The translations under genes were made by a program, and so were the position numbers. 64,000 nucleotides of DNA from Catelliglobosispora koreensis DSM 44566 (lineage in GTDB: Bacteria; Actinomycetota; Actinomycetes; Mycobacteriales; Micromonosporaceae). Under the pieces are notes generated by a model. It had not been told where the DNA came from, did no database searches, and saw only the letters and a program-made list of their open reading frames with translations. Location of the stretch: contig NZ_KB903292.1 of the NCBI RefSeq assembly GCF_000379685.1, positions 248,001-312,000 of the forward strand, written 5' to 3'. Shown piece by piece: positions 34,194 to 43,559 of the stretch. Positions within the stretch are counted from its first letter, which is position 1; each line of letters begins with the position of its first letter.

Positions 34194-35606
34194 ATGGACC
34201 GGGCGCATCTGTACTACGGCGGGCAGTGGATGCCGCCTTTGGGCACTGGCGTGATCACGGTGGAAAACCCCACCACGGAAGAGGTCATCGCGCGCGTGCC
34301 CGCGGGCGATGCGTCCGATGTGGACGCTGCCGTGGCATCGGCCCGAGCCGCCTTCCCAGCGTGGGCCGGGCTCGCCGCGGCGAAACGAGCCTCCTATCTG
34401 GAGGCGTTGCACCGGGAGCTGAGCGCTCGTGCCGAGCAGATCGCCCACACGATCGCCACTGAACTGGGCACGCCGCTAAAGATCGCCTCGCGTGTGCAAA
34501 CGCAGCTGCCGCTCAAGGTGCTCGAAGGTTATGCGGCGATGGCAGCGGCACCACCCGAGCCGGAGGTCGTCGGCAACTCACTGATCGTCTGCGAACCCAT
34601 TGGTGTCGTTGGAGCGATCACGCCGTGGAACTATCCGCTGCACCAGATCATGGCCAAGGTGGCACCAGCGTTGGCGGCAGGATGCACCGTCGTCCTCAAG
34701 CCCGCTGAGCTGACACCCCTGGTGTCCTACCTGCTTTTCGACGCCGTGCACGCGGCTGGATTGCCCGCCGGGGTGCTCAACCTGGTCACGGGCGAAGGCG
34801 CTGTCGTGGGCGCGGCGCTCGCGGCGCATCCGGAAGTCGACCTGGTCTCGTTCACCGGCTCCACGGCCGTGGGCGCTGAAGTGTCTCGCCTTGCTTCGGC
34901 CCGGATCGCTCGGGTCTGCCTGGAGCTGGGCGGCAAGTCAGCCAACATCATCCTTGACGACGCGGATCTGCCGCGCGCCGTGAAAACTGGTGTGGCTAAT
35001 GCCTTCCTGAACTCCGGTCAAACCTGCACCGCGTGGACGCGGATGCTCGTGGCCGCCAGCCGGTACGAAGAAACGCTCGCCCTCATCACCGAAGCCGTTG
35101 GCGGCTACCAGATGGGTGACCCGTTCGACAGCGCGACCAGGATCGGCCCGCTCGTGTCGGCCGCCCAGCGTGAGCGGGTCAAGGGCTACATCCTTCGCGG
35201 CATCAACGACGGCGCTCGCGTCATCGCCGGCGGCCTGGACGCGAAGGTCCCCGACAGCGGCTATTTCGTCGCGCCAACCGTGCTCGCCGACGCTGAGCCG
35301 GACAGTGTGGTCGCGCAGGAGGAAATCTTCGGACCAGTGCTCGTGGTCATGCCGTTTGACACCGACGCCGAGGCGGTCGAGATCGCGAACAACTCCCGTT
35401 ACGGGCTCGCCGGAGCTGTGTGGTCCGAAGACGAAGAGCGCGCGCTATCGGTCGCTTGGCAGCTGCGCACGGGCGCGGTCGACATCAACGGTGCCGCGTT
35501 CAATCCGCTGGCACCCTTCGGCGGTTACAAACAGTCCGGCAACGGACGCGAGCTTGGCACGCACGGCCTGACCGAATTCTTTGAGGTAAAGGCGATTCAG
35601 CGATGA
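34194..35606 (+). CDS. NAD(P)-dependent aldehyde dehydrogenase
   Basis: A 470-aa aldehyde dehydrogenase with WNYPLHQIM, LELGGKSANIIL (general-base Glu), FLNSGQTCTAWTR (catalytic Cys) and EEIFGPVL. The length is typical. It oxidises an aldehyde to the acid with NAD(P). It overlaps the alcohol dehydrogenase gene by 4 bases (ATGA), a natural pair for alcohol to acid conversion feeding the neighbouring acyl-CoA dehydrogenases. Confidence 0.93.
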   Translation: MDRAHLYYGGQWMPPLGTGVITVENPTTEEVIARVPAGDASDVDAAVASARAAFPAWAGLAAAKRASYLEALHRELSARAEQIAHTIATELGTPLKIASRVQTQLPLKVLEGYAAMAAAPPEPEVVGNSLIVCEPIGVVGAITPWNYPLHQIMAKVAPALAAGCTVVLKPAELTPLVSYLLFDAVHAAGLPAGVLNLVTGEGAVVGAALAAHPEVDLVSFTGSTAVGAEVSRLASARIARVCLELGGKSANIILDDADLPRAVKTGVANAFLNSGQTCTAWTRMLVAASRYEETLALITEAVGGYQMGDPFDSATRIGPLVSAAQRERVKGYILRGINDGARVIAGGLDAKVPDSGYFVAPTVLADAEPDSVVAQEEIFGPVLVVMPFDTDAEAVEIANNSRYGLAGAVWSEDEERALSVAWQLRTGAVDINGAAFNPLAPFGGYKQSGNGRELGTHGLTEFFEVKAIQR

Positions 35607-36631
35607 AGGCTCTGGTCTGGAACGGTCCGGGCACGCAACTGGGGGTCGAGGAGCTCGAGCTGCCGGAGCCGCGTGAGGGAGAAGTTAGGGTCCGCATCAA
35701 GGCGGCCGGTGTCTGCCACTCCGACCTGTCCATGGTGGACGGAACGCTCAATCCACCGCATCCACTGGTGATCGGGCACGAAGCCGCCGGCGTCATCGTG
35801 GAGACCGGCGAACACGTCGTGCTCAACTGGGCGCCGCCGTGCCGTGAGTGCTGGTTCTGTGCCCATGGCGAGCCGTGGCTGTGCGCTTCACTGGGCGCCG
35901 CGACGACCCCTCAAGGCGACCGGCACGTAACACTCGGGCTCGGTGCGCTGGCCGAAGAAGTCGTGGTTCCCCGGCGGGCGATCATCCCGGTGCCGCAAGA
36001 GCTTCCATTCCCACTGGCGGCCTTGCTCGGCTGCGCCGTGCTGACCGGGTTCGGCGCGGTTCGCCGCACAGCCAACGTCAAGCCCGGCGAAAGCGTTGTG
36101 GTCATTGGGCTTGGCGGCGTCGGCCTGTCCGCTGTCATCGCCGCGAAGGCGGCTGGCGCGAGCACGGTCATCGCCGTCGACCGGGCCGAGGGTAAGCGCG
36201 ATCTGGCCCTGGCTGCCGGGGCGACGCACTTCGCGCTCTCCGATGACACACTGTCCAAAGTGGTGCGTGGGCTAACCGACGGACGCGGTGCCGACCACAC
36301 CTTCGAGTGTGTGGGCCGGGCGGCGACGATCCGGGCCGCCTGGCGCGCCGCGCGCCGCGGTGGCACGGTCACGGTGGTGGGCATGGGTTCCAACGATGAC
36401 CTGGTGCAGTTGAGCGCACTGGACATATTTCACTCGTCGCGCTCGCTGCGCTCGTCGGTGTTTGGCTCCTCCGATCCCGACCGTGATCTGCCTACGCTCG
36501 CGGCCGAGGTGGTCGCTGGCGATCTGAGCCTCGACGCGCTCATCAGCGACACCATCACCCTCGAGGAGGCACCGGAAGCCTTCGCGCGCATGGCTCGGGG
36601 CGTGGGCGCCCGGTCTGTCGTGGTGTTCTAA
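35603..36631 (+). CDS. zinc-dependent medium-chain alcohol dehydrogenase
   Basis: A 342-aa MDR enzyme. Catalytic zinc ligands are in AAGVCHSDL and VIGHEAAG. The structural zinc cysteines are in CRECWFCAHGEPWLC. The NAD fold shows GLGGVGLSAVIAAKAAGAS followed by VDRAEGK (acidic residue favouring NAD). It is coupled to the aldehyde dehydrogenase gene. Its stop interlocks with that of the convergent LuxR gene (CTAA at 36628-36631). Confidence 0.92.
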   Translation: MKALVWNGPGTQLGVEELELPEPREGEVRVRIKAAGVCHSDLSMVDGTLNPPHPLVIGHEAAGVIVETGEHVVLNWAPPCRECWFCAHGEPWLCASLGAATTPQGDRHVTLGLGALAEEVVVPRRAIIPVPQELPFPLAALLGCAVLTGFGAVRRTANVKPGESVVVIGLGGVGLSAVIAAKAAGASTVIAVDRAEGKRDLALAAGATHFALSDDTLSKVVRGLTDGRGADHTFECVGRAATIRAAWRAARRGGTVTVVGMGSNDDLVQLSALDIFHSSRSLRSSVFGSSDPDRDLPTLAAEVVAGDLSLDALISDTITLEEAPEAFARMARGVGARSVVVF

Positions 36632-39081
36632 CGCAACATCTTCGTCAGCTCCACCCGCGAGCGGATGCCGAGCCTGGTGAAGATATTGCGCAGGTGATGA
36701 TCAACCGTGCGGGGGCTGAGGAAGAGTTGCGCGGCCACTTCACGGTTCGTGGCACCTTCGGCCACCAACCGCGCGATGTGCTGCTGTTGTGCCGTAAGGC
36801 TTTCCGGGATCGCGATGCTTTCCGTCAGGGCACCGGCCGCTCGCAGTTCCGCCTGGGCCTGCTCGACCCACGCCGTGACACCCAAGTGGTGAAACGTTTC
36901 CACAGCACGATTGAGGAACTCCCGTGCTTCCCGTGACCGGCGTGACCGGCGCAGCTCTTGGCCGAACAGAAGTTCCGTGCGCGCCCGCTCGAAGTCGGCC
37001 TCTCCGGACAGGTGCAGGTGCAGTGCTTCCCGGAAGTGCTCTTCGGCCTCGGTGCTTCCCCGTGGCGCGAGCAGAGCCCGGCAGCGGGCGGAAAGTGCTT
37101 GGCGCAACGCGTCTCCGGTGCTGCCAGCCCAGCGGGCGAAGGCCGCGTGCGCGGCGAGCGCCGCGTCCCGGCCGCCACTGCGCACGGCTGCTTCGACGAG
37201 CCAGGGCGTTGCCATCATTTGCACAACCACATGGCCTTGCCCGGTCAGCGGATCGGCGATCGAGGTTAGCCGCGTGACAGCGTCGGCTGGGCGGCCCGCG
37301 ACGACGTCGAGGACGGCCCGTGCCCATCGGCTCAGCGCCGCGGGACGGCTGATCTGACCGGCACCCGCGGGGACGCTGAGCGTGTGCAGCAATTCCAGGC
37401 ACGTGCCACGCTCACCCCGGATCGCCGCGAGCACGGCCAGCATCGCCTGGTGATCGCTGGCGTAGTTGTCCTGCCCGCACGCGTGCGCCAGACTCAGCCC
37501 TTCTTGCGACGTCGTCGCCGCGATGTCATAGCGGCCCAGCCAGTACTCAGCGACCGCTTGCATCTCCAGGGCGATCGGCAACGCGGCGAGATCACCGGCC
37601 GAGCGAGCGGCGATGATCGCCTTGACCGCGAAGCGATGCGCGGTGTGATCGTCGCCGAGGAGCAGCGCCGAAGCGCTCGCGCACGTGAGCGAAGCCGGGT
37701 CGGTCAGCTCCGCAGCCAGCTGAAGGACGCGACGCAGGGCGATCGTCCCTTCCCGGAACCGTCCCATGAACGTCGCGCCAAGCCCGGTCAGGTAGGCGAA
37801 TATCAGTGCGCTCGCGGGAGAATCTCCGGGCGGCTTCAGTCGCGCGGTGATTTCCGCGAACCGTTCGTGGTCGCCAGAGAAGCAAACGGCTTCGCTGGCT
37901 CGAATCAAGGCCGCCAGCGACAGTGAGCTGTCGCCGAACCGGTCGGCGGCGGCGAGCAGACGGTCCAAAGTGGACGACGCGGCACCGGAGCGCAGCTCGA
38001 TCTCGCCCGCCAAGACGTCTCGGCGGCCTTCGTCCACTCCGGACACGGGGCTGGCCGTTTCGAGGAGCGACCGGGCCCGGTGCGGACTGCCCGCCAGCCA
38101 CGCGTATTGCGCCGCGGTCACCAAGCGCTTGGCGGCCCCGGCCGGTGAGGCGGTCAGCTGCGCTGCGCGTTCGAGTGCTGTGGACGCACCGTCATATCCT
38201 TCCGCCTCTCCGGCCGCCTGCTCTAGTTCCGCGGCGAGGCGCGCGTCTGGCCCGACCGCGGCGGCGGCCCGGTGCACGGCACGTCGCAGCCGGCTGATGC
38301 CGGGCACCTGCGCCAGCAACAGGTGTGCCGCACGCCGGTGCGCGAGCGGTGCTTCGCGGTAGATCACGTCCCGCAGCATCGGCCACTCAAAACAGAGCCG
38401 TTCCCCGGCGTGGACCAAGCCAGCTTCCTCAGCCGGGCTAAGCGCCAGAACGTCCACTCCCGACAGGCTTGCCGCGTGCAGCAGCGTCACCGTGTCCATC
38501 TCTTCCTCGGCGGCGGCCACGAGCAGCAGCCATCGTGTGCTCTGAGGCAGAAGGTCAAGCCGTCGCACATAGGCGTCAAACAACAGTGAGCGGTCCACGA
38601 GCGCTTGCGGATTGCCCTGCGCCATCTCCACCAGCTCTGCCTGACGGTCCGCTGGCGTCCCTAGGTTGTCCAGTAGCACGAAGGATTCCTGCCGTGACAA
38701 CGGTTCCAGGCGGTGAACCGGAATCCCCGCCGGTGCGGTCCGCGCGCTGGTCGCCAGAATCATCATGACGGACCGCCCTTGCAGCCGCCGCGCGGCGAAG
38801 GTCAGCGCGTTCAGCGACTCCTCATCGGCCCACTGCAGATCGTCGGCCAGGCACAACACCGGACCGTCCAACGCGGTCAGATAACGGAGCAGATCGGGGC
38901 GGTCCACCATCGAGCCTGGCACCGTCGTCTCGTCGGGATAGGCGGTGAACCGCACGACGGTCAGCCCGGGGGACACCGCTGATTCCAGCAGTGAGGTCTT
39001 GCCCGAGCCCGGCGGTCCTTGCAGGACAAGCGAACCGGAGCCCGCTGCCAGAAGTTCTTGCACTGCGAGTGCACTAACCAT
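36628..39081 (-). CDS. LAL-type LuxR regulator (AAA ATPase, TPR, HTH)
   Basis: An 817-aa regulator. Walker A GPPGSGKTS (22-30) and Walker B VLCLADDLQW define the STAND/AAA ATPase. A long helical-repeat region (about 250-740) is TPR-like. The C-terminal LuxR HTH is ESLTAQQQHIARLVAEGATN and SPRTVDHHLRNIFTRLGI. Large ATP-dependent LuxR proteins of this kind activate catabolic or secondary-metabolite genes. An imperfect inverted repeat (TACCC-N3-GGGTA, near 39095) lies upstream of its start and could be a control site. The target is unknown. Confidence 0.9.
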   Translation of the reverse strand: MVSALAVQELLAAGSGSLVLQGPPGSGKTSLLESAVSPGLTVVRFTAYPDETTVPGSMVDRPDLLRYLTALDGPVLCLADDLQWADEESLNALTFAARRLQGRSVMMILATSARTAPAGIPVHRLEPLSRQESFVLLDNLGTPADRQAELVEMAQGNPQALVDRSLLFDAYVRRLDLLPQSTRWLLLVAAAEEEMDTVTLLHAASLSGVDVLALSPAEEAGLVHAGERLCFEWPMLRDVIYREAPLAHRRAAHLLLAQVPGISRLRRAVHRAAAAVGPDARLAAELEQAAGEAEGYDGASTALERAAQLTASPAGAAKRLVTAAQYAWLAGSPHRARSLLETASPVSGVDEGRRDVLAGEIELRSGAASSTLDRLLAAADRFGDSSLSLAALIRASEAVCFSGDHERFAEITARLKPPGDSPASALIFAYLTGLGATFMGRFREGTIALRRVLQLAAELTDPASLTCASASALLLGDDHTAHRFAVKAIIAARSAGDLAALPIALEMQAVAEYWLGRYDIAATTSQEGLSLAHACGQDNYASDHQAMLAVLAAIRGERGTCLELLHTLSVPAGAGQISRPAALSRWARAVLDVVAGRPADAVTRLTSIADPLTGQGHVVVQMMATPWLVEAAVRSGGRDAALAAHAAFARWAGSTGDALRQALSARCRALLAPRGSTEAEEHFREALHLHLSGEADFERARTELLFGQELRRSRRSREAREFLNRAVETFHHLGVTAWVEQAQAELRAAGALTESIAIPESLTAQQQHIARLVAEGATNREVAAQLFLSPRTVDHHLRNIFTRLGIRSRVELTKMLR

Positions 39082-39106
39082 GCTTCCGAGTGTTACCCAC
39101 GGGTAC

Positions 39107-39688
39107 CTAGCTTGCCAAGAGGGCAGCCACTGTTCGCGTCATTACGGCACGTGCCTTGTCCACGGAAAGGTCTAACCCATCGCGCAGCATCGACCAGGCC
39201 GGCCACATCGTCGCGGCGATGAGCGCGTGCGTCAGTTGCTCCCGGCCGCTGCCCGCTTTGCTTAGCTCGTCAGCGAAAAGCACCGAGATCTCATCGCGCA
39301 GCCGCTCGACGTGAACCAGCCGGTTGCGATGCAGCTGTGGTGACAAGGGCTCCAGCATGTGCGCTGCCTTGGCTGTCGGCCCGATCAGCTGGAGCATGCT
39401 GGCCCGCTGCCGGCAGAACGCGTCAATCCGCTTGGGCAGAGGCAACGTTGGCGAGACCGGCTTGAAGGCGGCATCCACCTGGGCCAGCACCCGTTCGCCA
39501 CTCGCGGCGAAGAGGGTCTCCATGTTCTTGAAATTCGTCCAGAGGGTACGCAGCGAAACGCCCGCCCGGTCGGCGATCTTCTCCCCGCTGGGTTTGAGAT
39601 CGCCCTCGTTGATCAGAGCAAGGTGGGCATCAACGATCGCGGCGCGTGTGCGCTCAGCCCGGGCAACCCGGCCGTCGACGGTCGTCAC
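39107..39688 (-). CDS. TetR-family transcriptional regulator
   Basis: A 193-aa TetR protein starting at a GTG with GGAGGTG 8 bases upstream. The HTH is ERTRAAIVDAHLALINEG and AGVSLRTLWTNFKNMETLF. The C-terminal ligand domain is unclassified. It is encoded after the liv-type transporter genes on the same strand but beyond a strong hairpin, so it is probably a separate unit that may still regulate the transporter. Confidence 0.88.
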   Translation of the reverse strand: MTTVDGRVARAERTRAAIVDAHLALINEGDLKPSGEKIADRAGVSLRTLWTNFKNMETLFAASGERVLAQVDAAFKPVSPTLPLPKRIDAFCRQRASMLQLIGPTAKAAHMLEPLSPQLHRNRLVHVERLRDEISVLFADELSKAGSGREQLTHALIAATMWPAWSMLRDGLDLSVDKARAVMTRTVAALLAS

Positions 39689-39727
39689 TGGCGTTCACCT
39701 CCAGAAAGCTAGGTGCGAGTGTAACGA

Positions 39728-39757
39728 GAACGGGCCGGTTCGCAGACCGGCCCGTTC
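39728..39757 (-). terminator. terminator after the liv-type operon
   Basis: A 12-bp perfect stem (GAACGGGCCGGT / ACCGGCCCGTTC) with a 6-base loop starts 17 bases past the stop of the substrate-binding protein gene (39774). There is no strong U-run, as is common in actinobacteria. Confidence 0.8.
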
Positions 39758-39773
39758 CGCCCGCGAGGAGGGG

Positions 39774-41036
39774 TTAACTCGCGATGGTGTTAGCAGGCGG
39801 TGTCGGCCGCTGCTCACCAAACACGTTCACGGATCCGTCGGCCGAGTCGGTCTCGAAGACGTCACCGAAGAAGACCTGAACTCCCGCTGCCACTTTCGTC
39901 AACCGGTGGCCGCCGTATCCAGAGTGGTTCGTCTTGGAATAGCGCAGGGGTGCGAAACCCGGGCCCTTGAAGCCGTTCTTCTCGACCGCGGCAAGCAGAC
40001 CTTCGCGGGTCAGGTCCTTGCCCGCCGCCTGGAGTGCTTGCACGAACAGGTAACCGACCGACAGACCGTAGACCGCGTTGCCGTTGAACGGTGCCTTGCC
40101 GTTGTACTGGTCGTGGATCTTCTTGAACGCCGCCGTCCACGGGTCGGTCAGATCGGCCGGTGATGGCAGGTTGGACACCCCGACCATGCCTTCGAGCAGG
40201 GGCGCGGCGTTGCCCAGTTGCTTAGCCAGCGTGGGGTGATCGGATCCGACGTTGGACACGACCCACTGTGGTTTGAAGGCGAGTCGTGCGGCAGTACCCA
40301 TGGAAAGGGCCGTGAATCCCGGAATCGTGGCCAGCACGACCACCTCGCACCCCGCGGCCTTCATGGCTCCAACTTGTGGCGCGACATCGGTGTTGCTGGT
40401 GACGTATTTCTGCTTGGACACCACAGCCGTCGCCCCAAGCACCTTTTCCACCCCGAGCAGACTGTCGCGGCCGAAGTCATCGTCCTGGCCGAAGAAGCAG
40501 ACCTTCTTGCCGGGCAGACTCTGCTTGATGTAGTTGCCGAGAATCTTGCCCTCAACGGTGTAGTCCGTGTTGAAACCAAACGTGTGCGGATACTTCTCCG
40601 GCTGGTTCCACGTCCGGCTGCCCGACGCGACAAAGAGATCAGGCACCTTGTTGGTCTTCAGGAAGTCGAGAACACCGGTGTGCGTTGGCGTGCCGAGCCC
40701 GTTGAGGATCGCGAAAACCCTGTCCTGCAACACCAGCTGGCGCACGACGGTCTGGGTGTTGGCCGGGTTGTAGCCGTCATCCATCACCTTGTAAGTGATT
40801 TTTCGGCCGTGCACCCCGCCGCTGGCGTTGACGTGATCGAAATACGCCTTGGTCGCGGGAGCGATCTCGGAGTATCCGGCCGCGGCCGGGCCGGTCAGTG
40901 GCATATGTGTGCCGACAACGATTTCGGTATCGGTGACGCCCGTGCTGTCGCCTTTCGCGCCGCCGGGGGTCTCGCCGCCGCTGCTGCACGCCGCGACAAG
41001 AACCGCGGCGAGGGCGACACTAACTATTCGGTGCAT
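39774..41036 (-). CDS. branched-chain amino-acid-type ABC substrate-binding lipoprotein
   Basis: A 420-aa periplasmic-binding-like protein with a lipobox (LVAACSSGG, Cys about 17). IVVGTHMPLTGPAA, VRQLVLQDRVFAILNGLGTP and FGQDDDFGRDSL are LivJ/LivK (Peripla_BP_6) features. It delivers a substrate to the permeases encoded just upstream, with a 17-base overlap. In actinobacteria such systems take up amino acids, but also amides, aromatics or steroid fragments; the ligand cannot be read from sequence. Confidence 0.9.
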   Translation of the reverse strand: MHRIVSVALAAVLVAACSSGGETPGGAKGDSTGVTDTEIVVGTHMPLTGPAAAGYSEIAPATKAYFDHVNASGGVHGRKITYKVMDDGYNPANTQTVVRQLVLQDRVFAILNGLGTPTHTGVLDFLKTNKVPDLFVASGSRTWNQPEKYPHTFGFNTDYTVEGKILGNYIKQSLPGKKVCFFGQDDDFGRDSLLGVEKVLGATAVVSKQKYVTSNTDVAPQVGAMKAAGCEVVVLATIPGFTALSMGTAARLAFKPQWVVSNVGSDHPTLAKQLGNAAPLLEGMVGVSNLPSPADLTDPWTAAFKKIHDQYNGKAPFNGNAVYGLSVGYLFVQALQAAGKDLTREGLLAAVEKNGFKGPGFAPLRYSKTNHSGYGGHRLTKVAAGVQVFFGDVFETDSADGSVNVFGEQRPTPPANTIAS

Positions 41037-41994
41037 GGTGACCTCTCTTCAGCAAACGGGAGAACAGGCCTTGCAATCCGCCCGGCGCCGCGAGCATCAC
41101 GATGATGAGCGTGACGCCGAAGATGGCGAGCGGAAGATTGCCTTCGAGACGGCTGGCCATGGCTGGTTTGAGCACCATGCCCTCGGTCAGCGAGTGGATG
41201 ACATCCGGCAGTGCGACGAGGAGCACAGCTCCCCACAACGCACCGGCCAGACTGCCCAGACCGCCAATCACCACCGCCATTAGCAAAAACAGCGACAACG
41301 TGAGCGGAAAGGCGCCAGGGGAAACACTTTGGGCGAGGAAGGCCATCAACGCTCCGCCCAGTCCCGCGCAAGCTGAGCTGATGACGAAGGCCAGAACTTG
41401 CGTACGCGACACCGCTACCCCCGTGAGCGACGCAGCCACCTCGTTGTCCCGCACGGCACGCATGCGCCGCCCGAGGTGGCTGCGAGACAGGTTGGCCAGC
41501 AACCACATCACGAGCACAGCCGCGCCGCCAGCGACCAGTGCCTGCCACCGCTCGATGTCCAAAGTCCGCGGTGGCGTAAGAAAGACTGGCAGCCCTTGTT
41601 CGCTGTTGAACACGCTCTGGAACGTGATGGTGATCGAGGGCACCGCGATCGCCAGTGCCAGCGTGGCCCCGGCCAGATACGGCCCGCGTAACCGGGCGGC
41701 GGCGAGCCCGACGACCGCGCCCGCCACCGTGGTGACCACGACGGCGAGCGCGAGCGAGAGATACAAGCTGTCCCAAGACTTTTGAGCGAAGGCGACCGTA
41801 TAGGCACCGATCGCCATCAGCGCACCGTGGCCGAGCGAGAGCTGGCCGTTGAGTCCGGTCAGGACGGTCAGCCCAGCCGTCGCGCACAGGTAGGCCGCGA
41901 TCGTCGCGAGCTGATAGTTACGAAACGGGTCGAGCATCGCTGTCGCGGCGACAAGACCGGCCGCCGCGGCGACGCTCCAGAGCAATGTCCTCAT
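41020..41994 (-). CDS. livM: LivM-type ABC permease
   Basis: A 324-aa permease with about nine hydrophobic segments. GLNGQLSLGHGALMAIGAYT is the hallmark of LivM/LivH permeases, and RDNEVAASLTGVAVSRTQVLAF is the LivM coupling region. It overlaps livH by 4 bases and the substrate-binding gene by 17. Confidence 0.93.
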   Translation of the reverse strand: MRTLLWSVAAAAGLVAATAMLDPFRNYQLATIAAYLCATAGLTVLTGLNGQLSLGHGALMAIGAYTVAFAQKSWDSLYLSLALAVVVTTVAGAVVGLAAARLRGPYLAGATLALAIAVPSITITFQSVFNSEQGLPVFLTPPRTLDIERWQALVAGGAAVLVMWLLANLSRSHLGRRMRAVRDNEVAASLTGVAVSRTQVLAFVISSACAGLGGALMAFLAQSVSPGAFPLTLSLFLLMAVVIGGLGSLAGALWGAVLLVALPDVIHSLTEGMVLKPAMASRLEGNLPLAIFGVTLIIVMLAAPGGLQGLFSRLLKRGHHAPNS

Positions 41995-42869
41995 GCCTGC
42001 CTCGCTTTCGAAGCCGCGAACAAGCCCTGTGGCCGGGCCAATAGCACCGCGAGCAGGGCGGCGAACGCCGCGATGGGAGTGACGCTGGAACCGAGGTATC
42101 CGCTGACGTAAGACAGCACGAGCCCCAGCAACAGCCCGCCGACGACGGCTCCAGGCGGGCTGTCCAGCCCGCCGATCACCGCCGCCGTGAACGACGTGAC
42201 GAAGACGAGATCCATCGCGTGCGGGTGCAGGCCGAGTTCCGTGGGAATGACGAGCATCGCGGCGACCGCTCCGGCACCGGCGGCCAGCGCCCAGCCGAGC
42301 GTCAGCATGCCGCCGACATTCACCCCGAGCAGGCGGGAGACTTCGGGAGCGAACGCGGCGGCCCGCATCCGCAGTCCCGTGGACGTTTTCGTGAACAGCA
42401 GCGCCAGCAAGAGCACGATCGTCAGCACGGCCGCGAAGACGAACACGTCGTACTGCGACAGCAGCGGCACGCCACCGACATCGATCGCGTCCCGGCTAAA
42501 CGGTGTGCCCACGGGACGGAACTCGTTGCCGTACAACATGCCTAGCCCGGCCTGAATGGTCAGCACGAGTCCTAACGCGACGATCACCTGGTTCAGCGGA
42601 GCGCTGTGACTGGTGAAGCGCATGACACCGCGCTCGACGAGCACGCCCAAGGCCATCCCGCCGGCAAGGGCCGCGGCGAAGCCGAGCCAGTAGGAGCCCG
42701 TCGCGGAGGTGACGGCATAGGCGGCGTAAGCCGCGGCGACCGCCATCGCGCCCTGGGCGAAGTTGACGATGCGGGCCGCGCGCCAGATCAAGACGAGTGC
42801 GAGCGCGAAAGCGGAGTAGACCGCTCCGTTGGCCAAGCCGTCAAAGGTGAGGAAGGCAAAGCGTTCCAT
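41991..42869 (-). CDS. livH: LivH-type ABC permease
   Basis: A 292-aa permease with multiple membrane helices and the family motif VNFAQGAMAVAAAYAAY near the N-terminus, plus AAAFAPEVSRLLGVNVG as the coupling loop. It pairs with the LivM-type subunit to form the translocation channel. It lies 9 bases after the LivF-type gene. Confidence 0.93.
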   Translation of the reverse strand: MERFAFLTFDGLANGAVYSAFALALVLIWRAARIVNFAQGAMAVAAAYAAYAVTSATGSYWLGFAAALAGGMALGVLVERGVMRFTSHSAPLNQVIVALGLVLTIQAGLGMLYGNEFRPVGTPFSRDAIDVGGVPLLSQYDVFVFAAVLTIVLLLALLFTKTSTGLRMRAAAFAPEVSRLLGVNVGGMLTLGWALAAGAGAVAAMLVIPTELGLHPHAMDLVFVTSFTAAVIGGLDSPPGAVVGGLLLGLVLSYVSGYLGSSVTPIAAFAALLAVLLARPQGLFAASKARQA

Positions 42870-42878
42870 GGCTTCCTT

Positions 42879-43559
42879 TCAGGACCCGAGGTAGGCGGCA
42901 CGCATGTCGCCGGAGCTGGTTTCGGCCAGCCTGCCGAGCGACATCGCCACCGCCGCGTCGGCGATCGACAAAGCGCTGCGGGCGTTCTGCTCGACGAGCA
43001 GGACGGACAGCCCGTCGTTGTCGCGCAGCTGGCGAAGCAGGCTCATGATTTGCGCCGTTACCTTGGGCGCGAGGCCAAGCGACGGTTCGTCGAGCAACAG
43101 CAGCCGTGGCCGTGCCATCAGCGCCCGGCCGATCGCGAGCATCTGCCGTTCACCGCCGGAAAGTTGATGCCCCATGCTTTTGTTACGGCGTGCCAGCGGC
43201 TCGAACAGCTCGTAGACCTCGCTCATCGTGGCGGCACTGTCCTTTCGCCACAGTCCGCCGAGCCGCAGGTTCTCCTCGACGGTCAGTTCGGTGATGACAC
43301 CGCGGCCTTCGGGGACGAGGGCGAGCCCACGGCGTACCAGATGCTCCACCCGAACCCCACGCAAGTCGTCGCCGTCAAACAGGATTCGGCCTGTCGTGGG
43401 CTTAAGGAGTCCCGCGATCGTGCGCAACAGCGTCGTCTTGCCGGCTCCGTTGGGCCCGAGCACGGTCACGATGGAACCCTGGGGCACCTCAAGATGGATG
43501 TCCCGCAGCACGGGTGCCGCGCCATAGCCAGCGGTCAGCCCTTCGAGCTGAAGAATCAC
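42879..43559 (-). CDS. livF: LivF-type ABC ATPase
   Basis: A 226-aa ATPase with Walker A GPNGAGKTT, signature LSGGERQML, Walker B LLLLDEPSLGLAP and H-loop LVEQNARSAL. LVPEGRGVITELTVEENL is typical of LivF. The GTG start overlaps the end of livG by 4 bases. Confidence 0.93.
   Translation of the reverse strand: MILQLEGLTAGYGAAPVLRDIHLEVPQGSIVTVLGPNGAGKTTLLRTIAGLLKPTTGRILFDGDDLRGVRVEHLVRRGLALVPEGRGVITELTVEENLRLGGLWRKDSAATMSEVYELFEPLARRNKSMGHQLSGGERQMLAIGRALMARPRLLLLDEPSLGLAPKVTAQIMSLLRQLRDNDGLSVLLVEQNARSALSIADAAVAMSLGRLAETSSGDMRAAYLGS

Noticed and set aside
37592-38101. Long open frames opposite or out of frame with the LuxR gene and many other genes
   Set aside because: They are arginine- and proline-rich mirror frames typical of GC-rich coding DNA, lack ribosome sites and match nothing.
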